DNA from: Microcebus murinus
Lineage: Eukaryota > Chordata > Mammalia > Primates > Cheirogaleidae
Direction: 5' to 3'
DNA: 64,000 nt
NCBI RefSeq assembly: GCF_040939455.1
Contig: NC_134109.1
Location: 33,373,501 to 33,437,500 of the forward strand
Program-made: the position numbers and the translations under genes
In this document: piece by piece, positions 36,326-49,366 of the stretch
Layout: every line of letters starts with the position of its first letter
Position numbering within the stretch: position 1 is the first letter of the stretch
Notes under the pieces: model-generated
Seen by the model: only the letters and a program-made list of their open reading frames with translations
Databases searched by the model: none
What the model was told of the DNA's origin: nothing

Positions 36326-39069
36326 AAGGACAGTTGATGTGGATTAAACACAGCTAGGTAAAAGGAGATGGAAGTACCAATCTTATTTGAAAAACAGCAT
36401 CCCAGTGAATGTTCGGGAAGCAGAGAGAGGTCAATACCCTGCAGCAGGGAAATAGACCAGATGGCCTGGGAGTTACTAGAAGGGGAACAGGCTTTCTGCT
36501 TGGCATAGGAATGTGTCTCATAAACCCCATTTCATTTTGATTTCAAAAGTTTCCTCTTGCTTAACAAGCTCTTTGGGCAGCATTTTTCTTTCTCTTACCT
36601 ACTGCCACTAGTCATAGCAGCTTATCTTTGCAGGTTCTTGACTCTAGTCCTCATTCTCCAGCCTAGTTTCTGGGCCTTTCCCTGCCCATTGTTACAATCC
36701 AGCTGTGGAGACCTGATTGTGACTCTGGGGTCCCGGGTACACTCTGCAAAGTCTGCAAAGTACAGCAAGCATTAGACCCTCTTGTTCTTCTGAGAAAGTA
36801 TTTATGGCCACTGATTTCTCCATTCAAAGGTGACCAGCAACTAGTTAATTGAGATCCATTCCTGATTGTTTCCAGGCATGCCAACTCTAAGCCTCTCCCA
36901 CCATTTCGGAGTGTTTGTAGAAGAGGAATGAGGTGGCGGCCGGGCAGGGAGCTGAGCCCTCTTTGAGAGTTAGCATGATGCTGTGTAACGGAGCAGTGTG
37001 ATAAAGGTCAGGAGACTTGGGCTCTTGTCTTGCTCAGTGACTCTGGGCATATGACATGAGTTCTTTGGCCTTTATTTTTTTTTTCACCTATAAAATGTTG
37101 GACAAGATATTCTCTAACATATATTCTAGTAAGAATGCTGGCTGGCCAAGTAGACTGAGTCATTCTGGCCTTTCTCAGGGAATAATTCAGCTGGTCTGGA
37201 ACTATAGGAAGTCAGAGCTGGGAGAGCAGAGGTGGTGTTGAAGGAGAAAGAAGCCACATTGGAGGTTAAGGGACAAAGTCAGAGGTGGAGTAAGTCTCTT
37301 CCTGTGAAGGGGGACTGGGTGCAGTCACCCCTTTGACTGTCTCAACGGGGCAGCTGACAGGCGGTGTCTGTGTACCCTGTGCTCTATTTCCGGCGCCGTG
37401 GGGAGTGCCCCTCGTACCTTGTCTTAAAACTTAAACTTCACCTCCCCCTTCATCTTCTGACTGTCCCTGAGGGGAGAAGCACCCAAACGAAGGCAGCAGT
37501 AAAGTTGTGGTTTGGGAGAATGTTTCACGTTCTGCATGGTGGACTTCAGGGCCTGGTGCAGCCCAGGATTCTCCCCCAGGCTCCCTCCCACCCCACCATG
37601 CAGGTCTCCAGAACTTGAGGACTTTGGTTGGTGCTTTCTGGGGGACTCAGGCTTGGTGAGCACATGTGTCCTCTGCCGCCCCAACTCAACCTGAAAGGCC
37701 AAGACCAAAACATAAACTCAGCCCAGGAGCTCAGGGCTCACGGCTTCTTTGCTCACGGACTTGGGCTATCTTGAGTTCCTTTTGAACAAAGCCATTTGTC
37801 TAAGGACTTTGGGATTCTTCCATTCATTGGCACATCTTCTATTTTCATTTCATCACATTCAAGGATGAGGAGCAAATGCGTTCTCACTGAACGCACCAAA
37901 CTGGTATTTCTGTCCCTGCTGGTCTTTTTCCTTAGGTCCTTATTGCCCTATACTAGTTACTTCTAATGGTTGTTACCCTGCCACTGGGGGGTATAGTACA
38001 GGGACAAACATTTCATTTTAATAGCTATGTTTCTAATGAGCGCAAAGAAACGTGACTCATTGGGATGTACTCATCAAGCCACTTAATTTTGCCTCCCACT
38101 GTCCCTTTATGTTTTTCCAGTGGGATTAGCTCTTTCCTTGCCCTTGGATGAAAACTCAGGCCATATAACTTTCTTGGTCATTCATAGGCAGCAGAAGGTC
38201 ATGCGGTCACTTTAAGTCACAGACATAGTCTTAATTAAGCACTTAATACATCCATTCCTTTGTCACTGGACTGGGAAGGGCAGGGATGTGCTCACGAGTC
38301 AGCACTGTTGTCATCTGGCTTCCAGCCCCTGGGCCTGGCAGGTGTTTAATGCTGATTCTCTCTTGTGGCCACATTCCTGGGCTTCTCAGAGACCCCTCTC
38401 CCCTCTCAGTTGCTGGGATGTCTCACTTCCACAGTCTTGAACACAGTAAATTATCCTCTATTCTAGATCATTGCTCCTTCCTCAGCCCCTAAAATCCAGC
38501 GACTCACCTCCAGCTTCTTTCAGCTAAGGTCCTTCAGGCTCTCCGAGCCGCCCTCCTAAACAAGGCCTGCTCTGTCCTCATGCCAGCCCGAGCTTGATTT
38601 CTTAGGAGGTGGTCAGATGCCAGTCCACCCTGTCCTCCCAGTTGCAGGGGACAGACACCAAGTTTCCTGAATGGGCCTCGTAAAGCCCCTGTCACCAGCT
38701 TTTTGGGAGGGCAAATGCTCTGTGGGGGTAGGGTGGGATCACAGCACACCAACAGTAGTCCCAAAATCTCCCCAGAGATTCTCCTCCAATCCCTGCCTGT
38801 TCTGACCCTTCATTTCCTCAGTGTCGGGGAGAGGTCATTGCATGTCTCTTTTGAAAAAGTGCACCCTTGTCTGGTGTCACACTTGGGAGCATTATGCCTG
38901 TTGTGTCTCAGTGCCTTAGCTAAGACTTTCTATTAAACATCTTGTTATATGTATATCATCAAAACCATAGCTGTCACCGTAAGCCCATGATTCCATAGGT
39001 ATTGTTGCTTAGGGTAAGGCTACAGTACATATTTAACTAAAAAACTGACTTAAATAAAAAGGTTAATGA

Positions 39070-39305
39070 TGACATTAACATTTAAGAACTTATAATGCCA
39101 GGTACTGTTTTTAGTGCGGTAAACATGCTCTCACTTAATCCTCATGAGGGAGGTACTTGTATTATCTCTACTTCACAAATGAGTAAACTGAGGCAAAGAG
39201 GTTAAGCAGCTTGTCTAAGGTCACACAGTTGGTATCAGAACTGGGATTCAAATGGAAGGAATCTGACCCAAGAGTGTGTGCTTTTAAACCATTACACTCT
39301 GTCAC
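39070..39305 (-). mobile_element. MIR
   Basis: Reversed MIR: 'taatcctcatgagggaggtac', 'aaatgagtaaactgaggcaaagaggttaagcagcttgtc', 'aaggtcacacagttgg', 'gggattcaaatgg'. Confidence 0.9.
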
Positions 39306-39389
39306 TTCTCACTAGGTTGGCGGGCAGCCATGCCAAGTTACAAAGGTGGCACGTGCTACCTTAGGAGGGAGTTGTAGGTTCTTCATTCT

Positions 39390-39730
39390 GGCATTCAAGC
39401 TCTCCATGCATTGCCTTAACCTGCTTTTCCAAACTTATTTCTCTTTCTTCTACACCCTTTAGCATAGCTTAATCCATCTGCACAGCTAACCTGCCATGCA
39501 CACACCCACTCCCCTCATGTTGTCCCCTGCCTGGAGGGCCCTCATCTGCCTTGCTGCCTATCCAAATCATAGTCATTCTAAAAGTCAGAGCCTATCTACA
39601 TCCTGCTTTCTTGGAAAGAAAAAAAAGGAAAAAATGAAAAGAAAGATAAAAGTCAGAGCCCATCTCTGCTGCAAAGGTGTATTTGACCAAAACCACTTCT
39701 GCTGGGATCTTTTAATTCCTCTTGAAATTT
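39390..39730 (+). mobile_element. L2 fragment with tiny insertion
   Basis: Text such as 'attcaagctctccatgc', 'cctgcctggagggccctcatctgcc' and 'gcctatccaaatc' fits the L2 3' region. Split at 39,593-39,646 by a short A-rich insertion. Confidence 0.6.
39593..39646 (+). repeat. Ultra-short poly-A-tailed insertion
   Basis: The perfect 14-bp repeat taaaagtcagagcc lies at 39,579-39,592 and 39,647-39,660. The insert body is about 22 nt (tatctacatcctgctttctt...) then about 30 nt of A-rich tail with scattered G. Confidence 0.7.
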
Positions 39731-40289
39731 CATCACTAAGTTGTAATAATTTTGTACTTTTATGCAAGGGGCAGTAAATGGCAGATGGCAAATACAGGTC
39801 CTGATCTTTCCATGCCACTATTGGCCTGTTGCTGACTTACGCAAGACCCTCGACTGCTCTGAACCTTGGTTTCATCATCTTTAAATTGTGAATGTGGATT
39901 AGATCCCTCTGGTTTTTTATATTCTATGATTTTAGGTTTATCTTATTGTTCCCACAAACTTTTAAGCTCCTGAGGGCTGGGACTTTGTCTTGTATATCTT
40001 AGTACATTTCTGGACTCTTTCGCAAGGTTTTTACACTCAGAAAGTATTTAATAATATTAGTTGATTGGCTGTTCGGAAATACATATTTTGATAAGTCTGC
40101 TCTGGACTTGACCGACTTTTAGAAATTGCCTTCTTCTGGATGATCACTAGCAAGGATGTTGTAGTTCTCTTTGCTTTTTTTTCTCTCCTCAACTCATATT
40201 TTCTCTGACATTCTTCTCTTTTCAGCACAAGTTTATAACAAAATTTTTGGGTCGAATCTGCTGCCTTTTTTCTTTTCTTCTTCTTCTTT

Positions 40290-40478
40290 TTATTTTTTTG
40301 GAGATGGGGTCTTGCTATATTGCCCAGGCTGGAGTTCAGTGGTTACCCACAAAGGTGTATTTGAGCAAAGACATGATTGTAGGGCTCTATTGCCTCAAAC
40401 TCCTATGCTCTAGAGATGCTCCTGCTTCATCCTACCTATAGCTGGGACTACAGGCACAAGCCCCTGTGCCTGGCTGTG
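40290..40478 (-). mobile_element. Old 7SL-type monomer (FLAM) with internal insert
   Basis: From ttggagatggggtcttgctat to ctgtgcctggct. It keeps 'tggttacccacaa', related to the 7SL 'gctattcacag' segment, as in early FLAMs. An extra stretch of about 14 bases (atttgagcaaagac) is present. Confidence 0.75.
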
Positions 40479-41421
40479 CCTTTCTTCTTTGAGAGACCTA
40501 ACATCGTGCTAATAAGGCCCACAGTCCTTTATCTGCAATTTCAAAATCTGAAAGATTCTAATACTGAAAGCTTTTATTTTTTTTGCCCCCAAGATCCCCC
40601 AAAAGTTTTTTTTTTTTAACTCAAGTGATAGCAAAACCTGATCTGGACTAACAGGAGGCCATTGCTGGTCTATTCACATCACAAGGTTTGAATGCTCATA
40701 GATGTCACCGCAGAAATGTTAATAAGTTTGATTAGGAGGTGCCACCCCAGACCCTATTGTGGGGATTATGTTATTTATGGTCTGTGCTCTACATTACCTT
40801 TTTAATAATCTGAAAAGTTATGAATTCCAAGGGTTTCAGGTAAGGGATTGTGGTGCTATTAGTGCTGGGAGTGGACTAAGTCTTTGGGCTCTTTGGATAT
40901 CACAGAACCTCACAGGGGACCCCACCTCATTGGCTTCTCCCTAACTGTAGCCCTGGTTCCAATATAGCTACATTTCTGGTTTACCAATTTGGTTTTTAAA
41001 AAATATCATTCATCTTGATTACTAAGGTTTTTGGCACTCCCTTAAATTTTGTGCCTGAGGCGAGTGCCTCTCTTGCCTCACCTCGTCCTGGTCTGTGGAT
41101 CAATCCCTGCATGACTCCTAAACCAAGAAGTCGTTTCCTCTTCCCACTGCCATGACTCGAGGATGAACTGGTCCATCCTCAGGGTGAGGGGTACCTGCTG
41201 GAGGTTTGCATTAATTGCAGTTCAACATGGGTGGGGCCCTGTTGCCCTTTTGCCAAGTTAGCTCATGCAAAGAGGCTTGTAGACTGGTTCCTGGAAGCGT
41301 TTCCTGTATGTGGATATTTCTTTGGAGCACAAATGTGCCTTCTTCTACTTTCATCTGGGAGGTGATGCAGCTACTCATTTGAGAGTCAGTTTGCTTAATT
41401 TCTATAATTGCTTTGACCAGA

Positions 41422-41714
41422 TTTTTTTTTTTTTTTTTTTTTTTGAGACAGAGTCTCGCTCTATTGCCTGGGCTAGAGTGCTGTGGTGTCAGCCTAGCGC
41501 ACAGCAACCTCAAACTCCTGGGCTCAAGCGATCCTTCCACCTCAGCCTACCGAGTAGCTGGGACTACAGGTGCTTGCCACCACACCCAGCTAATTTTTCT
41601 GCCTTTAGTAGAGATGGAGTCTCATTCTTACTCAGGCTGGTCTCAAACTTCTGAGCTCAAGCGATCCTCCCAGTTCAACCTCCCAGAGTGCTAGGATTAC
41701 AGGTGTGCTTGGCC
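41422..41714 (-). mobile_element. Alu (dimeric)
   Basis: A poly-T of about 22, full reversed dimer with 'agcctagcgcacagcaacc'. Target-site duplication tgaccagat before the T run and again at 41,715. Confidence 0.95.
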
Positions 41715-42587
41715 TGACCAGATGTTTTAAGATTTTGAAAAAGTACACATGCACGTGGAAAAACATGAAAACAATACAAAAGTGCACAGTGATGGAATCT
41801 AACATGTTCTATTGCATTTTATATTTTTGATGCAGCAACTGAGAGGAGCGGTGACTCGACTCGGAGTTGCCAGTGTCAGTGCCAGAGCCAGGCTAGGCAA
41901 GCCCTGTTTCTGGACCTTTCCATAGCCAGGAGGCCACTCCCCTCCTTTCTTCCCAGCCCCCAGGTGTCCTCAGGTTGTGTGGAGGACACAAGAATCAGCT
42001 ATCCCCTCTTCATTGAAGGGCACATTTTTTTTTTTACCCTTCGTCCCTGTTTGGCAGTGAGGGTCATGCCTGTGGGAATTGAGGCCGCCTTTCCCCCACT
42101 ATTAAATAACCAGCCCCTTTCAGAGTCTGAGCTGTAAATACTTCTGGCCCTTCCTTTTTAACCTATTGTAGGTCCTCTGGGATCATCACTTTTCTATCCC
42201 TATTCCGGTCCATGATTCCTCACGATATAGCATTTTCCATAAATATCCTTAAGCATCCTCTTACATACTGTTTACTCATCTTCTTGTCCATTAGGGAAGA
42301 TATCCCACAGACCAAGCCTGGCACCTATTTTTTTTTTGACTTCGCCTAAAAGACATTGAACCATTTATCATTTCCCTGGCCCCTACAGATGACTTGTGGT
42401 CGTCTACCTACTGTTGTTAGGCTGGAAAATGCTGAGATATAGTATTAATATAATTTGAATTAATCAAGGAAATGAAATTTCCCAAAGGTGCCCACCTGCA
42501 CAGTTTTCGTAAGCCCTGTAGCTTGACATTGTCTGTGTACCCATCATTTAGGAACATCATATTGATACCAGTAGAAGACTTTAGTCT

Positions 42588-42842
42588 GCTCTGGAAGGCC
42601 GAGGCAGGAGGATTGCTTGAGCTCAAGAGTTCGAGACCAGTCTCAGCAAGAGCGAGACCGCATCTCTACAAAAAGTAGAAAAATTAGCTGGGCATGGTGG
42701 CGCACACCTGTAGTCCCAGCCTCTGAGGAGCCTGAGGCCAGGAGGATCGCTTGAGTCCATGAGTTTGAGGTTGCTGTGAGCTATGATGGCACCACTGTAC
42801 TCTAGCTGGGGTGACAGAGTGAGACCCTGTCTCAAAAAAAAA
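42588..42842 (+). mobile_element. Alu, 5' truncated
   Basis: Starts inside the left arm at 'tctggaaggccgaggcagg' and runs to 'gaccctgtctc' plus poly-A. Confidence 0.93.
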
Positions 42843-42958
42843 GAAAATTTCATAGATAATATGACCTACCAATATACATAAGTTTTTAGGAGTAACAATA
42901 ATGCCTCAACTATACTCTAAAGAGAAATAAAGGGAAAATTATTTAATAGTTACAATAC

Positions 42959-43440
42959 CGTAGGGGCCCAGGGAAAGCTTTCTCTTCACCCTCTAAAGAT
43001 TCTCTGAAAAATCAACTCACAAAAGGCAGATTCATTGGAGAAAAGGCACACACATTTATTTAATGTGCACACAGAGAGAATCATGGAGTGATAGCCCACC
43101 CCCTAAGGGTGTTCAGAAGCTTATACACCATCCTGGCAAAACAAATTATGGGAGAGGGAAGACTTCTGTTGTGAGACAATAAAGGATTAGTAAGGAGAAT
43201 GAATGGATCCAGGAACAGAGATTAATTTATAAAGGGTCTGTTCAGGAGTGTTTACAGGTGTGGTTACATTCTTGGTCTTTTAAGGAAGGCAAGAAAAAAA
43301 CAATTGTTCTTCCCAATGGGTCTAGATCTTAGGCAGATAAAGGAACTTCAGAGACCTTGATCCTGCCTTTGGGAGAATCGGTGGTGGGGGGAGGGAGAAG
43401 GTCAGAGAGACCTTGAGGTATTAGTTTCTGAGCCCCAACA
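42959..43440 (-). mobile_element. Solo LTR of an endogenous retrovirus
   Basis: On the minus strand it starts TGTTGGGGCTCAGAAAC at 43,440 and ends near CCCTAC(A/G) at about 42,959. A reversed poly-A signal (ttattt) lies at about 43,055-43,062. The length of about 480 bp, TG start and unique flanks fit a solitary LTR with no internal genes. Family not identified. Confidence 0.6.
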
Positions 43441-43886
43441 ATATAATATCACATATTCTAATATGTGGTTGCTTGGGCATGACCACACAGAAGACAGAAG
43501 GATGCAGTCAGATGCTTGAACCTTTACATAGACTCACTGAAAGTGTAATATCTACAAATACCCACAAGATACAGGTGTATTGTGTGGGAGACTCAAATAC
43601 CAGGTGAGGTACTGCTGGGGTTGATGTGGTTTTCCAAAATGGTGAACCATTCTTGTTAAAGTTCCAAAGAACATCAAGTACGGAATCCCCTCACTTTGCA
43701 TGCTAATGGCATTCCTTGACAGTTCAGCATATATTAAAACCGTGCAAAAATCCCCTGTGTTTATTTCAGAAAGGGTGTTAGGTTCTAGACATAGATATAT
43801 CTGTGCTATATCACTGCTAATATCCCATCCCCAAGCTCTGCCTCACTGTGGTTTCTTCTCAGCATTTAAGCACCCTCAGCTCCCTA

Positions 43887-43967
43887 ATCTGGAAAGAAGA
43901 GGAAGGAAGGGAGGGAGGGAAAGAAAGAGGGGAAGGGAAGAGAAGAAGGAAGAAAGGAGGGAGGACA
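43887..43967. repeat. Purine-rich (GGAA/GGGA)n tract
   Basis: About 80 bases almost wholly of A and G (ggaaggaagggagggagggaaag and similar). Confidence 0.9.
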
Positions 43968-44104
43968 CCTCCCTCACCTCTGCTTCTCCTCCAGCAGCGT
44001 TTCTCTCTCCTTTCCTAAACAAGCTAATTCTCACGTGTCAGTCACACACACTGTCTCAGTCATCTCCTTCCCCTCCTTCTTTTGAAAAAAAAAATTTTTT
44101 TTTT

Positions 44105-44414
<310 letters not shown>

Positions 44415-44430
44415 AAAATTAAATGAATAG

Positions 44431-44758
44431 GCCAGGCGAGGTGGCTCACGCCTGTAATCCTAGCACTCTGGGAGGCCGAGGCGGGTGGATTGCTCAAAGT
44501 CAGGAGTTCGAGACCAGCCTGAACAAGAGTGAGACCCCATCTCTACTATAAGTAGAAAGAAATTAATTGGCCAACTAATATATATAGAAAAAATTAGCTG
44601 GGCTTGGTGGCATATGCCTGTAGTCCCAGCTACTCGGGAGGCTGAGGCAGAAGGATCACTTGAGCCCAGGAGTTTGAGGTTGCTGTGAGCTAGGCTGATG
44701 TCATGGCACTCTAGCCTGGGCAACAAAGCAAGACTCTGTCTCAAAAAAAAAAAAAAAA
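44431..44758 (+). mobile_element. Alu (lemur type), in the tail region of another
   Basis: From 'ggccaggcgaggtggctcacgcc' to a poly-A of about 17. Linker 'aattaattggccaactaatat'. Target-site duplication aaattaaatgaata lies at about 44,416 and 44,760. Confidence 0.96.
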
Positions 44759-44773
44759 GAAATTAAATGAATA

Positions 44774-44905
44774 GAGATAGGGATTTGCTGTATGGGCCAG
44801 GCTGGACTTGAACTCCTGGGCTCAAGCCATCCTCCTGCCTCGGCCTCTCCAGTAGCTGGGACTAGAGGCACATGCTCACCACCCCCCATCCCATGCCTGG
44901 CTCAC
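44774..44905 (-). mobile_element. FLAM/Alu arm
   Basis: Reversed 7SL arm: gagatagggatttgctgtatgg, then cctcctgcctcggcctctcc and cccatgcctggct. It follows the duplication of the neighbouring Alu. Confidence 0.8.
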
Positions 44906-44914
44906 TTCTTCCTA

Positions 44915-45435
44915 AATGGTCATCAGTGACCTCTGTGCTAACTCTTCCCAGTCCCTGACTTGTCTCTGCAGTTGACCGTGGCCTTGAGCACTCTCCTGTC
45001 TCTGCTTCCCTGGGTGTCCTGAGGCCCTTTCCTGGGTGTCCTCTTGCCTCCCTGGTCCTTCCTCAGGCCCATTCACAGTGCCTCATCACCTGCTAGTCCG
45101 GGCTGTCACCCCTGCACCTCTCCCTAGCATGCTCCTCCTCTGCGGTGCTTCCTCCAGCTGGGGTCCCACACCTGTCTCCAACCTAGAGCTGGCTGTTCCT
45201 GCATGTCCTGTGGGCGTCTCACACTTAGAACATCTGAAACACAGCTCATTGTGGGTCCCGAGACTCACGCGTCTTCCTGCATCTCTTCTCCTGGGCCCCA
45301 CTGCCCAAGCCAGAAATCTGGGTGTCATCTTCAACTCCTCTCTCCTCCTCCCCTGTCCCGACAAATCACTCACAGAGCCTGTCAATCATGCTTTCTTAAT
45401 AGTCTTCACCAGTTTGTGTTGGCTGCTTGACCCTT
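44915..45435 (+). mobile_element. Probable L2 fragment
   Basis: Text 'cactgcccaagccagaaatctgggtgtcatcttcaactcc' and 'cacagagcctgtcaa' resembles the L2 interior. Assignment is from memory and uncertain. Confidence 0.45.
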
Positions 45436-46232
45436 GCTAGCATTTAGGTTCACAACCCCTGATTTACTATTTGGGCTGAATTAAGGCCTTTAGAGGCCCT
45501 CAGCACTGATAATATTAAGGTCCCATAAGTAATTAAAAATAAATTAACATAATTCTAAATTATAATATAAAGCTGCATTTTTAGAAACCAGAAAATTTAT
45601 ATGTGTGTGTGCTGAGGCCATAAATAGCTTCTTTTTGATTCTCTCTCATTTTCTCCTCCTTAAAATAATTTTCTTTGATTCCCCGTTGTGGCTGGTGCCC
45701 CAAGCATGTGCAGTGCCAGTGGGCAATCCAGGACCATATAGAATGTCAGCTTCCTTCAGTCTGGGCTGGGGCCTTTGACTTTGTGGTCTTTGCATGTACC
45801 CGGTGGGACAAAATAGGTACTGAGTAAATGTGTAATGAATGTGTGAATGAATGCATGTATAATGAGATGAACTTGAGAGGGCTTGTTTAAGTAAAAAGCA
45901 CTGTAAGACTATAAGTTATTATTAGTTTTCTGATGTTTGATGTCACAGAGTTTCCAAGATTTTATATTTCCAATATTTTGAAAACAATCAGCCCTGTTGT
46001 TGTGATTCGGCCTTCATGTGCCAGATTATAGAGCATTCAGTGGTTGCACAGGAGACAGGATTTCTGAATTAATAAGTAAATGAATTTGTACAATACAGTG
46101 GTTTGCCTGGGTCCCTGTAGCCCTCAGTGAGTCTCTTTAAAGACACTTTCAGCTGTCTGGCCGTGCGTTATTTAAAGTGGCAACATATAGCTGTGGCAGT
46201 GAACCTGAGGAAGGGGATTGTGCTTGTGTCTG

Positions 46233-46280
46233 GGGGCTTTAGTTTGGAATTAGGGGACGGGGCTTTAGTTTGGAATTAGG
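46233..46280. repeat. Two-copy 26-bp tandem duplication
   Basis: ggggctttagtttggaatta occurs twice, 26 bases apart, with identical text through 'taggg/taggt'. Confidence 0.95.
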
Positions 46281-46924
46281 TGATTGTGATGGTCATGGGG
46301 TGTCATAGAGTATCTGCTTGCATGAGATTTCAGAAGGGAGGAATATGGCCAGAAGGCCTATGTTAGCCAATGTGACTGGGACTAGTAACAGAACTTTTTG
46401 GAAATGAAGTATCAGAAAACACTCAGAAGGCAGTGCTTTAACACGTATAGCCTGACTCATTGTTACAGGCTTGTGGACAAAGCATGTGTCAAAACGTCAG
46501 CAGGAAATATTAATTAATTATATACACTAATAGACCTCAAAGTTTAACCTTGTCTTCTGGCATTGGGATGGAGATCTCCCGGAAGACTGGTGATCTTGGG
46601 GAGAGAGAGGAGTAAATCAATGGAGGAGCAAGAAAAGAAAGGGCCAAACTGGGAGAGGAACTGTTTCCATGAGGGACATTTTGGCAGGCAGAGATCCCAG
46701 AGCTGGAATTTTTGTCCCCAGTGAAGACCTCTGATGACCAATGTTGTTTTCCCTAGATTTTCCCCCTACATCTGTTCCACCTGTACCCCACCCGTCCTAT
46801 GGGAGGGTCCCCTTTGTTGTTTTTTCCACTTCCTCCAAACTTTTTATTCTCCAAACTATCCAGATTCACCTATTTTTTTTAACATTTTCTCCCCACTTGC
46901 TTTATCATTTGTGTTCTCTCTCTG

Positions 46925-47740
46925 GTTAATTTTTTTTTTTTTTGAACCATAAAGAGTAAGCTGCCTACATCATGGCCCCTACATATTCCTAAGAATAAGG
47001 CCCCCCCCTTTTTTTTCCCCGACAGGGTCTCGCTATGTTGCCCAGGTTGGTCTTGAACTCCTGGCCTCAAGCAATCCTCCTGCCTTGGCCTCCCAAAGTT
47101 CTTGGACTACTGGCATGAGTCACTGTGCCTGGCCAGAATAAGAATATTCTTTTACATAACCTTGAGTACACTGGCCATTGATACGGTATGTTATCTGCTC
47201 TGCGGGCCTTATTCAGTTCTGTCAGTTGACCCCCGTGTCTTTGACAGCATCTTGCTTCTCCAGTACAGGACCCCAGTCTAGGGTCACACACTGCACTTAG
47301 TTGTCATTCCTCGTTAGTCTCCTTTAATTTAGAACAGTTCCTTGCCCTTTCTTTGTCTCTTATAACATTGAATTTTTTAAAGAATATAGAAGCCCCCCCC
47401 TTTTTAAATATAATTTTCTCCTTCTGCATTTGTCTGATGTTGCCGCGTGTTTAGACTCTGGGTTATGCATTTCTGGCTGGAATATACATGAGGGATGCTG
47501 CATCCTTTCCCGTGTATCACACCCAGAGGCACTGGGTGGCCCTCTGCCCTCATGTGTGATGTTACGTTTGAATACTCCATCAAGGTGTTGTCCGGTTTCT
47601 TCACTATATATTTAACATTTTCCTCTTCCTACTAATAAGCAATCCGTGGGAGACATCTTAAGACCATATAAATATCCTACTCCTCATCAATATTTTGCTT
47701 CCAGATTTGCCAGCCATCCACTTTGAGTTTGCAAGGTATT
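46925..47740 (-). mobile_element. L1M 3' UTR fragment
   Basis: Reversed old L1: 'gagtaagctgcctacatcatggcccc', 'ttgtctgatgttgcc', 'gggttatgcatttctggctggaatatac', 'aagcaatccgtgggagacatcttaagacc', 'atatcctactcctcatcaat'. Interrupted by a 7SL monomer. Confidence 0.7.
47010..47133 (-). mobile_element. Alu-related monomer
   Basis: From tttttccccgacagggtctcgc to cactgtgcctggcc. An agaataag repeat flanks it (before the C/T tract and after 47,134). Confidence 0.85.
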
Positions 47741-48478
47741 TCTGCACCCCAGCCCAAGGAGTGGGAGTTCAGAGCTCTCCAGGACCAGATGCCTCGTTTA
47801 GAGGAGGCCTCACCCATAGGGAAGGGCCTGGCTATGTTGGGCCCAGCCCTGTTGAGTAACCACATCTCTATAATTGTTTTCCTCTTCCTACTCCCACCAG
47901 AAACAACAGTTCAATCGTCATTCACTCGAATGACATAAAAGAATGTTATTGCAAAAGCTCCTCAGCTTTGTTTGGGCACAGTGGGGTATAAGTAAGAGGA
48001 AGGCTAGTGCCTTCCCTGTGTCCTTAAGCAGCCTATGATAGAGTTAGGGAGACAAGATTTGGCCTCACTGAAAGGTAAGGGATGTATAAGTTGTCAATAC
48101 TGTGACCACTCAGGACAACTCAACCAGAGCTGTTCCACAACCCTGGAGAACTAGGTGCACTTAGGAGTTTGGGGGAGGAGGGATCAAGCTGGGTTAACGA
48201 GGGTCTTGGAGTGGACATCGAAGTACAGGCAAATGCAGGAGATAAGGGCATTCCAGGTGGGGGAATCCTGTGGGCGGATGGCGTGACTGGGGGACAGCGA
48301 GTTATGGACCAGCCTGGAGAGGGCCAGCAGTTAGTGCAGGGGACAGGACCTATCCCCTGTCCGCTTTCAGCTTGTTCAACAAAATCTTACCAAGCAGCTA
48401 CCTCATGCCAGGCATTTTAAAAAATAACTTTTAGAATTCTGAAAGTAATACAGGAAGTTTAGAAAAGTAGAAATATAC

Positions 48479-48796
48479 AATCAGCCCTCTGCATCCACAG
48501 ATGCCATATCCTCAGATTCAACCTAATGAATATGGAAAATATTTGAGAAAAAAATAATACAGCAATTAAAAATAATACAAATATAAAACCAATACAGTAT
48601 AACAACTTCTTACACAGCATTTACATTGTATTAGGTATTATAAGTAATCTGGAGATGATTTAAAGTATACAGGAAGATGTGTGTGGGTCACATGCAAACA
48701 GTACACATTTTATGTAAGGGACTTGAGCATCTGAGGGTTTCGGTATCCATTGGGGGTGGAGACCAATCCCCCATGGATACTGAGGGACAACTGTAT
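48479..48796 (-). mobile_element. Tigger-type MITE, MER2-like
   Basis: Ends are inverted: caatcagccctctgcatcc at the left and tggatactgagggacaactg at the right, within TA. The interior has 'aacttcttacacagcatttacattg', 'taagtaatctggagatgattt' and 'aagggacttgagcatctgag', characteristic of the MER2/Tigger family. About 318 bp, full length. Confidence 0.8.
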
Positions 48797-48951
48797 AGAG
48801 TTTTTATTAGTCACTCTACTCTTTCATCCAGACTTAACCATGGTATATTTCCTTCATTTCTAAGATATTTATTTTTTTGGTAACAACATTCCTTTGTTTC
48901 ACAGACACAGTAGTCCTTCTTATCCCTCAGAGGATATTAATAATACTTTTT

Positions 48952-48982
48952 TTTTTTCTTTCTAGTACCTAGTATGCAGCTA
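48952..48982 (-). repeat. Ultra-short poly-A insertion (possible)
   Basis: Repeats aataatactttt lie at 48,939-48,950 and 48,983-48,994. On the minus strand the insert is AGCTGCATACTAGGTACTAG then an A-rich tail. The duplicate includes low-complexity T, so this is less sure. Confidence 0.45.
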
Positions 48983-49050
48983 AATAATACTTTTTAAAAC
49001 ATTTAATTTTGTTGGTACTATTAATTTTGTTTCCCAGCTATAAATTCTTT

Positions 49051-49366
<316 letters not shown>

